Part shown: positions 27,449 through 35,400 of the stretch, in pieces
Layout of the letters: every line of letters starts with the position of its first letter
Position numbering within the stretch: position 1 is the first letter of the stretch
Assembly (NCBI GenBank): GCA_044348925.1
Contig: JBIKRY010000001.1
Location: 1-64,000 of the forward strand
DNA length: 64,000 nt
Origin: JAAFKA01 sp044348925
GTDB taxonomy: Bacteria > Bacteroidota > Bacteroidia > Cytophagales > Thermoflexibacteraceae
Direction: 5' to 3'
Program-made: the position numbers and the translations under genes
Notes under the pieces: generated by a model
The model's database searches: none
The model's input: the letters and a program-made list of their open reading frames with translations, nothing else
What the model was told of the DNA's origin: nothing

Positions 27449-28192
27449 ATGAAAATTTATAAAATTATTTTAATTGTCATTTTTGCAAATATCTGTGCAA
27501 AATCTTATGGGCAATCTCTTATTGCAGGTATTCCAAGTGCAGATGTAGTTGGTAAAAACCACTTAGAACTCACTCACGAAAGCCAAATAAATACGTGGAA
27601 AAATCCCGACAAGTTTTATTGGTCGGGATTCAACTTTCTTACATATGGTTTGGGCAATGGATTGGAAATAGGGGTAATGGCAATTAATTTAACCAATCAA
27701 AATATGGACAACCTAACTACAGGTTTTGGTTTTAAAAAAGTCCATCAGATTTTTAAAAATTCTTGGGAAAAAGGAGAGGTAAAACTTACTTTTGGACAGA
27801 GTGTGCTTTTTTCTTTACAAAAGCCTGAAGTTGGCGGTTGGGCATATAGCCACGCAAGTTTTCGTATGCCAATACTCAAAACCCGTCTAACAGGAGGTCT
27901 TACCTACGGTTCTCCGTTATTTTTTGGTATGCCAACAGTTACCAATAGTGATGGCACGAAATTAGAAGTAGATAAGGCAGTGCTTTCTGCTATGTTTGGT
28001 TTTGAGCAACCAATTAGCAAAAAATTTAGTATTATCGCAGATTGGTATTCTGGCTCTCACGATTTGGCTGCGTTGATTACGGCTTTTCAATGGAATATCG
28101 GACACCAAACACTCATTGTAGGCTATAAAACAAAAAATAATTTGCCAATGAGAGATGGATTTATTATTACCGAACTTATGATTCATTTTTAA
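27449..28192 (+). CDS. Putative outer-membrane or periplasmic beta-rich protein, 247 aa
   Basis: A signal peptide (MKIYKIILIVIFANICAKSYG, cut after GQ) precedes a beta-rich sequence with many Gly and aromatic residues and repeating short strands, ending in FIITELMIHF. The pattern suggests a small outer-membrane barrel. I do not recognise the family. It has its own A/T-rich upstream region and a terminator-like hairpin behind it. Confidence 0.6.
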   Translation: MKIYKIILIVIFANICAKSYGQSLIAGIPSADVVGKNHLELTHESQINTWKNPDKFYWSGFNFLTYGLGNGLEIGVMAINLTNQNMDNLTTGFGFKKVHQIFKNSWEKGEVKLTFGQSVLFSLQKPEVGGWAYSHASFRMPILKTRLTGGLTYGSPLFFGMPTVTNSDGTKLEVDKAVLSAMFGFEQPISKKFSIIADWYSGSHDLAALITAFQWNIGHQTLIVGYKTKNNLPMRDGFIITELMIHF

Positions 28193-28220
28193 TTTTGTAA
28201 AAGATAAATCTAAATTGTAT

Positions 28221-28259
28221 AAAAACCCCTACAAAGTAGCTAAACTTTGTAGGGGTTTA
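28221..28259. terminator. Terminator hairpin, third member of the fadN-tail family
   Basis: The inverted repeat AAACCCCTACAAAG / CTTTGTAGGGGTTT with an 8-base loop follows the 247-residue protein gene on the plus strand and the gene at 28326 on the minus strand. It closely resembles the hairpin at 31074-31109. Confidence 0.8.
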
Positions 28260-28279
28260 TTATACAATTTTAAAAATTC

Positions 28280-28317
28280 TTAATTTATTAATGGTTTACG
28301 TTTAAACAAAATACGAC
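28280..28317 (-). repeat. Degenerate third copy of the fadN 3' tail
   Basis: These 38 bases align without gaps to the fadN tail at 31131-31168 with about eight differences, and the spacer and hairpin beyond it (28221-28279) also match. The copy lies 8 bases after the stop of the gene at 28326. Confidence 0.75.
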
Positions 28318-28325
28318 CTCAAAAA

Positions 28326-28670
28326 CTACTTTTTCTTAGCTTCTTCCCAAACCCATAAACGCAAAATACGACCTTCATAATAGTCTATTTTTACATATTT
28401 TCCTGTCTTAATAACATTACCTTCCCCCTCATACCCTAATGCCTTGTGCCTAATAAAATTATTTCGGTAACTAAACTTTACTTTTCTCACTGTAAAAGTT
28501 TCCTCTTTTCTGCCATTTCCTTTCGTGAAGTTAGTTACTTTGTCTTCAATAGTTGCCCATTTTTTAGCATTTTTTTTGAATTCTAAGTAATCTGATGCCA
28601 CAAGTAGTGTGAATATACTTCCCCATGTTACACAGAATGCAATAAAAAATATCATCTTAGCTATTAGCAA
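28326..28670 (-). CDS. Small membrane protein, DUF3592-like, 114 aa
   Basis: One N-terminal transmembrane segment (MIFFIAFCVTWGSIFTLLV) is followed by a soluble part with FTVRKVKFSYRNN and GKYVKIDYYEG, which resembles the extracytoplasmic beta domain of DUF3592 proteins. The start is TTG at 28670; an in-frame ATG lies 5 codons further in. A 50-codon frame encoding another transmembrane segment (28664-28816) overlaps this start by 7 bases, so the gene may be the downstream half of a frameshifted two-helix protein. It is bracketed by copies of the fadN tail. Confidence 0.65.
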   Translation of the reverse strand: MLIAKMIFFIAFCVTWGSIFTLLVASDYLEFKKNAKKWATIEDKVTNFTKGNGRKEETFTVRKVKFSYRNNFIRHKALGYEGEGNVIKTGKYVKIDYYEGRILRLWVWEEAKKK

Positions 28671-28816
28671 TATTTTATAGTGAGTTTTGTTGGTATTAGT
28701 TTTTCTACTTTAACTCGCATGATAGAAATCGTACCTACTAAAAACATTATACACAGAAATATAGGAATAGAAGAAACTATACCATTATTCTCAAAATCAT
28801 AATACTGCACCCACAT
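28664..28816 (-). CDS. Small hydrophobic protein, 50 aa, or frameshifted N-terminus of the next gene
   Basis: From ATG 28816 the frame reads MWVQYYDFENNG, a hydrophobic segment (IVSSIPIFLCIMFLVGTISI), MRVKVEKLIPTKLTIKYC, then stop. One clear transmembrane helix is predicted by eye. It overlaps the TTG start of the downstream gene by 7 bases. Either the two are coupled genes or a single-base shift near 28670 split one longer two-helix protein. Confidence 0.4.
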   Translation of the reverse strand: MWVQYYDFENNGIVSSIPIFLCIMFLVGTISIMRVKVEKLIPTKLTIKYC

Positions 28817-28849
28817 GAAAATTATTGTTTAGACTTTCACAAACGAAAA

Positions 28850-28885
28850 AAACCTTACAAAGTTTTTGAAAACTTTATAAGGTTT
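28850..28885 (-). terminator. Terminator hairpin, second member of the fadN-tail family
   Basis: The inverted repeat AAACCTTACAAAGTTTT / AAAACTTTATAAGGTTT (one mismatch) lies beyond the DUF262 gene stop and the second fadN-tail copy, in the same arrangement as at 31074-31109. Confidence 0.7.
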
Positions 28886-28909
28886 AAATAAATTAAACTA
28901 GGATATTTC

Positions 28910-28947
28910 TTAATTTCTCAACGGTTTCCCTTTAAACAAAATACTAT
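28910..28947 (-). repeat. Exact 38-bp copy of the fadN 3' tail
   Basis: These 38 bases are identical to 31131-31168, which encode the last residues of the fadN-like protein (FKGKPLRN and stop). Here they are non-coding and lie 8 bases after the DUF262 gene stop. With the copy in fadN they form a direct repeat bracketing a 2.2-kb segment that holds only the DUF262 gene. Confidence 0.95.
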
Positions 28948-28954
28948 TATTTAA

Positions 28955-31030
28955 TTATAAAATTGCCAAAGTAGGAGTAGTAATTTTATCTTTCTGATAT
29001 ACTTGCTGAATGAGATATAGAGCATATTCTATTTGGTTTCGGTGCGAAACTTTAAATTCTACCTCTCCTGTTCCCCAATGACCTATTTTAGAAACATCAC
29101 GACATAATTTATCTTTATCTTCTATTTCCGTAAAAGCCAAGTTAATACACAATCTTAAACCTGATCTTAAAGGTACAATACTAACCAAACTACGCCCTCG
29201 TTTGTAGTCAATAGTTTGTTTACGTATTTCCTCTTTTATGTGGTTATCAATTTGTAAGATTTTTGTTTGTAATATTTCAAATATTTCTAAGGTATTACCT
29301 TCTAAATAATCTGCATTATGCATAGTTTCAAGTGTATAACTTTCATTATTATCCATAGAAATAGATTTCGGAATAGTATTTTCTCCAAAATATGACCAAA
29401 TACTAATAGCTTTTTCTGCTAACCACTCAGCCCTTTGTTTAATTTCATTAACTGTCCAATTATTTACTTCAAAATCGGTAAAATAATTATTTAAACCAAT
29501 TTTACTATCTTTAAAAAGGTCTTTCTTTTGTGTGAAAGGTTTATTAGATAATTCGCTATTGTATTTTGTAAGTGTCAAATTACCAATATTATCTAACCAC
29601 ATTTCATGAGCATATTCATAGTGTTCTCCCAAATCATTTTTCCACAAATCATTCAAGGTTTGTGGCATAATATGCTCTATACTACAATCTACAAGGTTAG
29701 TTTGTTCTTTGTGATTAAAAGCCTCCTCAATAGTTTCTAAAATAAGTTTTGTTCTTATTTTTTTCTCTCCTCCACCATACATTTTTGCTTCTAAGAAATT
29801 GTGTCTAAATTCTGCATCTCTTGGATATTCTTTGTTTTGTAAAACTAATCTTACCCCTTCTTTTAAATCATTTGTAGATTGTTTTTTAGCCTGCCTATAT
29901 AGTTCAGGAAATAATTTATTTAACTCTCTACCTTGTATATTACAAATAATTCTGCGTATCATAAAATTTTCTACCAATTTGAAAATTTCAAGAAAATTAT
30001 CTATTGACAAAGTCCCATTATCATATTCTTCGTAACAATTCAAAAAGAAAGGATAAGAGGTTGTAACTTGTAGTTGATTAATTCTTGCAATGGCTTTGGC
30101 TATTTTTTTATTCGGTTCATTACTAACATCTAATAATCTACTATAATAGCCTGAAAATTTAGCTAAATCTTTTAGTTTTTCCTCTGCTTGGGCTTTGTCA
30201 ATAATATCTTTGAGTTTAAAATATACATCTGCTTCTTTCACAAAACCTTCATCTTTAATCAAATAATGACGTACGCAATCTTGTAGCTTATTATCTAATT
30301 TACTTTGCATAGGTAGCCAATATTTTTCGTATATTGTATCATGCTTATCAGTGTGAATACGCATGAAGAAATAGTTCCTAATCAAATCACTTTGAGTTAG
30401 TGAAAGCCCTGTGGCATTTAAACTTTCAAAAACTAAATAAGGGTCATCACCTTTGTCCATTTCTAAGACAATACCTACCATAGACAAATAACCAGTGATG
30501 ATTTCTTTAAAGCTATTTAGATTAATTTGATTAGCTCGTATTTTTGTGTAGAAGAAGTTATATGCTTTGTTTATTGCATTATCCTCGTTAGTCTTTTCTT
30601 TTTTAACTAATCCGTAGTAGCTTTTTCTATCGATTTGTGTAAGTTGTAATTTATAAAAATCTTGTCCTTCCTTCCGTTTATTGGTGAGATACAATTCTGT
30701 TATATCATCAGCTAAATTATTGTCGTTTTGACCTAGTGCTAAATCACGCATAACAATCAATAAAATAGACAAAGTTGTGTACCTTTGCTGCCCATCAATC
30801 AAAAGAAATTTTGGTACACCTTGCGGTACAGAAACCACTTGCATAGTAACCAAAGAACCAATAAAATGAGTTCTTCGTTTTTCTGCTTCATCATTATAAA
30901 GTCCTATTAGGTCTTTCCATAATTTTTCCCAATGCTTTTTTTCCCAACTGTAAGACCTTTGAAATAAAGGGATAACATATTGTTTTGTTCCTTCTAAGAT
31001 ATGCTGAAAAATTGTTTGTGATGCTTGCAT
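28955..31030 (-). CDS. DUF262/DUF1524 (GmrSD-like) restriction protein with C-terminal DUF5655-like domain
   Basis: The N-terminal DUF262 (GmrS-like, ParB-fold) domain shows IPLFQRSYSWEKKHWEKLW near residue 20 and LLIDGQQRYTTLSILL near 80. The DUF1524 (GmrD-like, HNH-type nuclease) domain shows CSIEHIMPQTL near residue 450 with LDNIGNLTLTKYNSELSN after it. The last 105 residues resemble DUF5655. The family includes type IV restriction enzymes that cut modified phage DNA, so a defence role is likely; the target modification is unknown. It is a stand-alone gene between two identical 38-bp repeats derived from the neighbouring fadN 3' end, each with a terminator. Confidence 0.88.
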   Translation of the reverse strand: MQASQTIFQHILEGTKQYVIPLFQRSYSWEKKHWEKLWKDLIGLYNDEAEKRRTHFIGSLVTMQVVSVPQGVPKFLLIDGQQRYTTLSILLIVMRDLALGQNDNNLADDITELYLTNKRKEGQDFYKLQLTQIDRKSYYGLVKKEKTNEDNAINKAYNFFYTKIRANQINLNSFKEIITGYLSMVGIVLEMDKGDDPYLVFESLNATGLSLTQSDLIRNYFFMRIHTDKHDTIYEKYWLPMQSKLDNKLQDCVRHYLIKDEGFVKEADVYFKLKDIIDKAQAEEKLKDLAKFSGYYSRLLDVSNEPNKKIAKAIARINQLQVTTSYPFFLNCYEEYDNGTLSIDNFLEIFKLVENFMIRRIICNIQGRELNKLFPELYRQAKKQSTNDLKEGVRLVLQNKEYPRDAEFRHNFLEAKMYGGGEKKIRTKLILETIEEAFNHKEQTNLVDCSIEHIMPQTLNDLWKNDLGEHYEYAHEMWLDNIGNLTLTKYNSELSNKPFTQKKDLFKDSKIGLNNYFTDFEVNNWTVNEIKQRAEWLAEKAISIWSYFGENTIPKSISMDNNESYTLETMHNADYLEGNTLEIFEILQTKILQIDNHIKEEIRKQTIDYKRGRSLVSIVPLRSGLRLCINLAFTEIEDKDKLCRDVSKIGHWGTGEVEFKVSHRNQIEYALYLIQQVYQKDKITTPTLAIL

Positions 31031-31073
31031 AAAATAAATTTATATTTTTTGATGTATCTTACAATTATAAACA

Positions 31074-31109
31074 AAAAACCTACAAAGTTGCTAAACTTTG
31101 TAGGTTTTT
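31074..31109 (-). terminator. fadN terminator hairpin
   Basis: A perfect 14-bp inverted repeat (AAAAACCTACAAAG / CTTTGTAGGTTTTT) lies 21 bases beyond the fadN-like stop. Similar hairpins recur at 28850 and 28221 next to the other tail copies. Confidence 0.85.
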
Positions 31110-31130
31110 ATTACACAATTTTTAAAATTA

Positions 31131-31168
31131 TTAATTTCTCAACGGTTTCCCTTTAAACAAAATACTAT
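31131..31168 (-). repeat. fadN 3' tail, source copy of the 38-bp direct repeat
   Basis: This is the coding copy, covering the stop codon and the last dozen codons of the fadN-like gene. Its exact duplicate is at 28910-28947 and a degenerate one at 28280-28317. Confidence 0.95.
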
Positions 31169-33536
31169 GTATTCTCTCCAAAGTTTTCTTTTCGCCACAC
31201 AATGACAAAAAGGCTTCTCTTTCGAGGTCAAGCAAATATTGTTCAGAAACCAAAGTCGGATAAGATAAATCACCACCAGCCATAACGTAAGCCAATTTTT
31301 TAGCAATTAAAGCATCGTGTTCAGAAATATAATTACCCATTTTCATACCTACAATACCTGCGTGGAACAATGCCAAAGCCGTTTTTCCGTGAACTTTAAT
31401 ATCTGTACGTTGAACAGGTTGAGAATAACCAGCCTCATATAAAGCTAAAGCTGTTTCTTTTGCCTCTGCAATTAAACGCATACGGTTCATTGTAATAGGG
31501 CTATCTTTGTGCAAAACGCCATTTGCCATAGCTTCCGCCGCTGACATAGAAACTTTTGCAGTCGCAATCGTCATAAACATTTCTTGCAAACGGTTCAATT
31601 CTGCATCACCTGTAGCATAGCTATCAGAAGCACGCAAAACTAATTCTTTTGTGCCACCTCCCGCAGGAATTACACCCACACCAAACTCTACTAAGCCCAT
31701 GTAAGTTTCTGGGTGAACTTGCACTTTATCGCAATGCAAAGTTGTTTCGCAACCACCACCCAAAGCCAAACCTGCCAAAGCCGAAACCACAGGAATTGAC
31801 GAATAACGCAAACGCATCATTGTGTTTTGGAATTGTGCAATCATCATATTTACTTCGTCCCACTCTTGCTCACCTGCATACATAAACAACATTGCCAAGT
31901 TTGCACCTGCTGAGAAATTAGGACTTTCATTGCCAATTACCAAACCTTTGAAGTTTTCCTCAGCTTTTGCAACCGCAGTTGTCAAACCTTCTAAAACTTC
32001 TGCACCAATAGAATTCATTTTTGAATGGAACTCTAAACCTAAAACTCCATCTCCTAAATCAAATAATGTGCTACCTGCATTGCCCCAAACTTTGTTAGAT
32101 TTACGCAAAGTATCTAACAAAATAAAGTCTTCTGTACCTGCAACTACTTTGTAAGATTTTGTAGGAATATCGTAATAATATTGTTTGCCATTTTCTAATT
32201 TATAGAAACTTGTATGACCTGCTGCCACCATTTCTTTTACCCAAGCTGCTACTTTATGACCTGCTGCTTCAATTTTTGTAACAGTTTCTGCCACACCTAA
32301 CAAATCCCACGTTTCAAAAATACCCACTTCCCAACCAAAACCAGCTTTAATTGCTTGGTCAATTCTAAATAATTCGTTAGCAATTTCAGGAATACGATTT
32401 GCAGCATATTGGAAAATATCATAGTGCATTTTGCGATAAAATTCTCCTGCTTTGTCTGTTGCATTGATTAATAAAGGCAATTTCTTTTTCACATCATCAA
32501 TATCTTTCACAGCTTCCAAAGCCTTAAAACTTGCTTTCACTCTTGGTTTATATTCCAAAGTTTGCATATCTAAGGTTAAAATTTCGCCTTTGTCGCCTTT
32601 GCTACGGTCTTTCATGAAGAAACCTTTACCTGTTTTGTCGCCCAACCACTTGTTTTCCATCAACTTTTCAACAATTTTTGGCAATTTTAATCTTTCTCTA
32701 CTTTCGTCATGTGGCACTGCTGCATACAAGTTTTTCGCAACATTCACCGTTGTATCCAAACCAACAACATCAGAAGTACGGAAAGTTGCAGATTTTGCGT
32801 GTCCAATCACTGTACCTGTCAATAAATCAGCCTCGTCAATCGTTAAACCCATTTCTTCAACCAAGTGAATAGTAGAAATTAACGAGTAAACTCCTACACG
32901 ATTGGCAATAAATGCAGGCGTATCTTTACACAAAACAGTTTCTTTACCTAAAAATAAATCTCCGTAGTGCATCAAGAAATCAACTACATCTTTGTCTGTT
33001 TTTTCTGTTGGGATAATTTCCAACAAACGCATATAACGTGGCGGATTGAAAAAGTGTGTACCGCAGAAATGTTTTTGGAAATCTTCACTTCTGCCATCAA
33101 GCATCAAATGAATTGGAATACCCGAAGTGTTAGACGTGATTAAAGTTCCTTTTTTGCGGAATTTCTCTACTTGTTCAAAAACTTGTTTTTTAATGTCTAA
33201 TCTTTCCACAACTACCTCAATAACCCAATCGTAATCAGCAATTTTTTTCATATCATCAGTAAAATTGCCTAATTTGATACGACTTGCGTGTTTAGCATTA
33301 TACAAAGAAGCTGGTTTTCCTTTTAAAGTGTTTTGAAAAGCCTCATTTACAATTCTATTACGAACTGCTGGGCTTTCTAAGGTTAAACCTTTTGCTTTTT
33401 CGGCATCATTTGTGTCATTTGGCACAATGTCGAGCAATAAAACTTCAACGCCAATGTTAGCGAAGTGGCACGCAATGCGTGAACCCATAATTCCAGAGCC
33501 TAAAATGGCTACTTTTTTGATGATTCTATTTTTCAT
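31131..33536 (-). CDS. fadN: 3-hydroxyacyl-CoA dehydrogenase / enoyl-CoA hydratase (FadN type)
   Basis: This bifunctional beta-oxidation enzyme has its dehydrogenase half first, as in Bacillus FadN and opposite to FadB. The Rossmann motif is GSGIMGSRIACHFANIG near residue 12 and the dehydrogenase motif HFFNPPRYMRLLEIIP lies near 160. The C-terminal enoyl-CoA hydratase/isomerase domain holds FSAGANLAMLF and ALAGLALGGGCE (oxyanion hole). I chose ATG 33536 (MKNRIIKKVAILG, 801 residues); an earlier ATG at 33569 adds 11 unconserved residues. No fadA or acyl-CoA dehydrogenase gene is in the window. The last 38 bases recur at 28910 and, degenerate, at 28280. Confidence 0.93.
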   Translation of the reverse strand: MKNRIIKKVAILGSGIMGSRIACHFANIGVEVLLLDIVPNDTNDAEKAKGLTLESPAVRNRIVNEAFQNTLKGKPASLYNAKHASRIKLGNFTDDMKKIADYDWVIEVVVERLDIKKQVFEQVEKFRKKGTLITSNTSGIPIHLMLDGRSEDFQKHFCGTHFFNPPRYMRLLEIIPTEKTDKDVVDFLMHYGDLFLGKETVLCKDTPAFIANRVGVYSLISTIHLVEEMGLTIDEADLLTGTVIGHAKSATFRTSDVVGLDTTVNVAKNLYAAVPHDESRERLKLPKIVEKLMENKWLGDKTGKGFFMKDRSKGDKGEILTLDMQTLEYKPRVKASFKALEAVKDIDDVKKKLPLLINATDKAGEFYRKMHYDIFQYAANRIPEIANELFRIDQAIKAGFGWEVGIFETWDLLGVAETVTKIEAAGHKVAAWVKEMVAAGHTSFYKLENGKQYYYDIPTKSYKVVAGTEDFILLDTLRKSNKVWGNAGSTLFDLGDGVLGLEFHSKMNSIGAEVLEGLTTAVAKAEENFKGLVIGNESPNFSAGANLAMLFMYAGEQEWDEVNMMIAQFQNTMMRLRYSSIPVVSALAGLALGGGCETTLHCDKVQVHPETYMGLVEFGVGVIPAGGGTKELVLRASDSYATGDAELNRLQEMFMTIATAKVSMSAAEAMANGVLHKDSPITMNRMRLIAEAKETALALYEAGYSQPVQRTDIKVHGKTALALFHAGIVGMKMGNYISEHDALIAKKLAYVMAGGDLSYPTLVSEQYLLDLEREAFLSLCGEKKTLERIHSILFKGKPLRN

Positions 33537-33560
33537 TTTTTTATATAATTGTTTATTTTT

Positions 33561-33997
33561 TACCGCCAAGTATGTTAAGGTCGCAAAGTTTTTTTCTTTG
33601 CGTTTCTCTGCGTAATCTCTGTAACCTCTGCGGTAAAAAGTTTAACCGCAAAGTACGCAGAGATTACGCTAAGGAAAAAACTTTGCGAACTTCTGCTTTT
33701 TGTTTTTTTACCGCCAAGTACGCTAAGGTTACGCAGAGTTATGCCAAGAAAAAACTTTGCGACCTTTGCGTAATCTTTGCGACCTCTGCGGTTAATCTTT
33801 TTTTACCGCTAAGTACGCTAAGGTTACGCAGGGTTACGCCAAGAAAATATAATTTTTGCGACCTTTGCGTAATCTTTGCGACCTCTGCGGTTAATCTTTT
33901 TTTACCGCTAAGTACCCTAAGGTTACGCAGGGTTACGCCAAGAAAATATAATTTTTGCGACCTTTGCGTAATCTTTGCGACCTCTGCGGTTATATTT
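33561..33997. repeat. Array of long palindromic repeats (TTACCGCNAAGTACGC type)
   Basis: About five consecutive units fill the 463 bases between the fadN-like gene and the nuclease-fold gene. Each unit starts near TTTACCGC(C/T/A)AAGTACGCTAAG and ends with a near-complementary CTTTGCG ... CTCTGCGGTAA, so each can fold on itself. The last two units, starting at 33802 and 33901, are near-identical direct repeats 99 bases apart. Because 99 is a multiple of three, a plus-strand frame stays open through the array, but its composition is purely repetitive. Confidence 0.9.
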
Positions 33998-33999
33998 TT

Positions 34000-34377
34000 T
34001 TACAAACCATTTACAAATCTACGCAACCCATTTTTCATTAACAACGAATGAAAATTAAGTAAATATCCTAACTTACAGCCTGATAATTTTAGATAATTTA
34101 TAATTTGAGCCTCGTGGATAGGGTGAATTGCTTCTACAACTTTTAATTCTATGATAACTTTGTTAGCCACCACCAAATCTGCCCGATAAGCAACTTCCAT
34201 TTTCACACCTTTATAAATTAAAGGCAACTCTTTTTCTTTTTCTACTTCTAATCCTCTTTTTGTGAGTTCGTAATATAGACATTCTTGGTATGCTTTTTCT
34301 AACAAACCAACACCTAATGCTCTATGTACTGTAATAGCACAATCTACTACAATTGTTCCGATTTCATTTTCTGTCAT
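34000..34377 (-). CDS. GxxExxY-family PD-(D/E)XK-fold protein
   Basis: The family motif appears as GVGLLEKAYQECLYYEL near residue 25, and the nuclease-like core as YRADLVVANKVIIELKVVE (D ... ELK) near residue 68. Such proteins are common in Bacteroidota and cyanobacteria and have a restriction-endonuclease-like fold; their function is not settled. I use ATG 34377 (125 residues), 4 bases after the stop of the upstream gene, so the two are likely co-transcribed. Its stop abuts the palindromic array. Confidence 0.88.
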   Translation of the reverse strand: MTENEIGTIVVDCAITVHRALGVGLLEKAYQECLYYELTKRGLEVEKEKELPLIYKGVKMEVAYRADLVVANKVIIELKVVEAIHPIHEAQIINYLKLSGCKLGYLLNFHSLLMKNGLRRFVNGL

Positions 34378-34381
34378 AATT

Positions 34382-34972
34382 TTATTGCAAAACAATATAT
34401 TTCAAAATTCCTAAAATCTGTTCTAATTGATTAAGATAATATCTTTGTATATCTACATAAATAATATTATTTTCTAATTTCAAAAACTGCCAATCTTCGC
34501 CTGTTGTAACACAGCCATAAATAGTTTTTGCAGGTTTATTTTCATTTTCGTTATAAACTTTTGCTCCCAACATTTGTGCAGTGCATTGTCCTAAGCCTAA
34601 TTTAATATTACTGTCTTTTGCCTCCACCATACAAAAAATAGGAGATTCGATTGTATTCGTTTGTGCGGAATGACACAAAATAAAATCACATTCGCCATTT
34701 AAACCTTGTTCTTTATCTGCATCGAGTAAAGCACCTGAATAAATGGCTATTTGTTGCAAACAAATTTCTTTTAATTCAAGCAAAATTGGCATAACAATAG
34801 TCTCAGACCTTGATTTTTCACTAATATAAGCCAAAGTCAAACTTCTTTTCAAGGTTTCTTTTAGCCATTCACTTTGTGGAATAGCCGAAATATTGCTAAA
34901 AAGGTTTTCATTTTGTTCTGTCAAAACAAATTTTCTTTTTATTTCTTTGAATGTAAAGTCTGAAAATGCCAT
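34382..34972 (-). CDS. PD-(D/E)XK nuclease-like protein, 196 aa
   Basis: The central part reads GECDFILC, a loop, then PIFCMVEAKDSNIKLGLGQC and AQMLGA. This is a D ... ExK arrangement with a following Q, typical of restriction-like nuclease-fold proteins of cyanobacteria and Bacteroidota annotated as hypothetical. The acidic and Lys residues are all in place, so activity is possible. It is tightly linked to the GxxExxY gene downstream. The paralogue-like protein at 40803-41426 has the same layout but lacks the Glu. Confidence 0.7.
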   Translation of the reverse strand: MAFSDFTFKEIKRKFVLTEQNENLFSNISAIPQSEWLKETLKRSLTLAYISEKSRSETIVMPILLELKEICLQQIAIYSGALLDADKEQGLNGECDFILCHSAQTNTIESPIFCMVEAKDSNIKLGLGQCTAQMLGAKVYNENENKPAKTIYGCVTTGEDWQFLKLENNIIYVDIQRYYLNQLEQILGILKYIVLQ

Positions 34973-34984
34973 AGAATATTAAGT

Positions 34985-35377
34985 TTATTTGTTAAATAAT
35001 TTCTTAAAATCAAAGGTAAGCATAATGCCTCCAAATAATGAAATAAAACTTGTAAAAGCTAACAAAGCTAACAATAACCAAGGCACATAAATAGAAAATA
35101 ACCACCCCAAAAGCAACCAAGCAATTAAAGCAGCAGTTAAGTACATACCCACAAACACAATACCTGCAAAGCCTGCTATTATCAATAAAACTCCTATTGC
35201 TATGGAATACCACTTTTTCTTTTTTATTTTCTTTACTTTTCTGATTTTGTAAGAACTTACAATTTGTAGATTTGCAGTTTTACTATCTTGTAATAGAATA
35301 TTTGCCACTTGCATACTATAACAAGGCACAAAAACCATAAAAATACTTAGTAATAAAATTAAAAAACGGATATACAT
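34985..35377 (-). CDS. Membrane protein, tandem partner 2 with shared leader
   Basis: Starting at ATG 35377, the protein begins MYIRFLILLLSIFMVFVPCY, nearly identical to the leader of the gene just upstream, and continues with a basic stretch (KVKKIKKKKW) and two to three further hydrophobic segments. The frame extends to 35452, but that part overlaps the upstream gene. Beyond the leader the two proteins are not alignable by eye. It is likely an inner-membrane protein; function unknown. Confidence 0.75.
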   Translation of the reverse strand: MYIRFLILLLSIFMVFVPCYSMQVANILLQDSKTANLQIVSSYKIRKVKKIKKKKWYSIAIGVLLIIAGFAGIVFVGMYLTAALIAWLLLGWLFSIYVPWLLLALLAFTSFISLFGGIMLTFDFKKLFNK

Positions 35378-35400
35378 AGCTGTTTTAGTTATTATTTTTT
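35302..35400 (-). repeat. Leader repeat, downstream copy
   Basis: These 99 bases align ungapped to 35777-35875 with about eight differences. They cover the last bases of the preceding gene, the intergenic gap and the first 25 codons of the following one. Confidence 0.9.

Noticed and set aside
28910..31168. Insertion-sequence or transposon explanation for the DUF262 segment
   Set aside because: There are no terminal inverted repeats and no transposase, and the 38-bp direct repeat is far longer than a usual target duplication and corresponds to a gene 3' end.
33561..33997. CRISPR array
   Set aside because: Units are long and self-complementary along their whole length, with no constant short repeat separated by unique spacers, and no cas genes are nearby.
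33572..34051. A 159-codon plus-strand frame across the palindromic array
   Set aside because: It consists of repeated NFCDLCVIFATSAV units forced by the 99-base repeat period being a multiple of three. It has no signal or homology and overlaps the nuclease-fold gene end.
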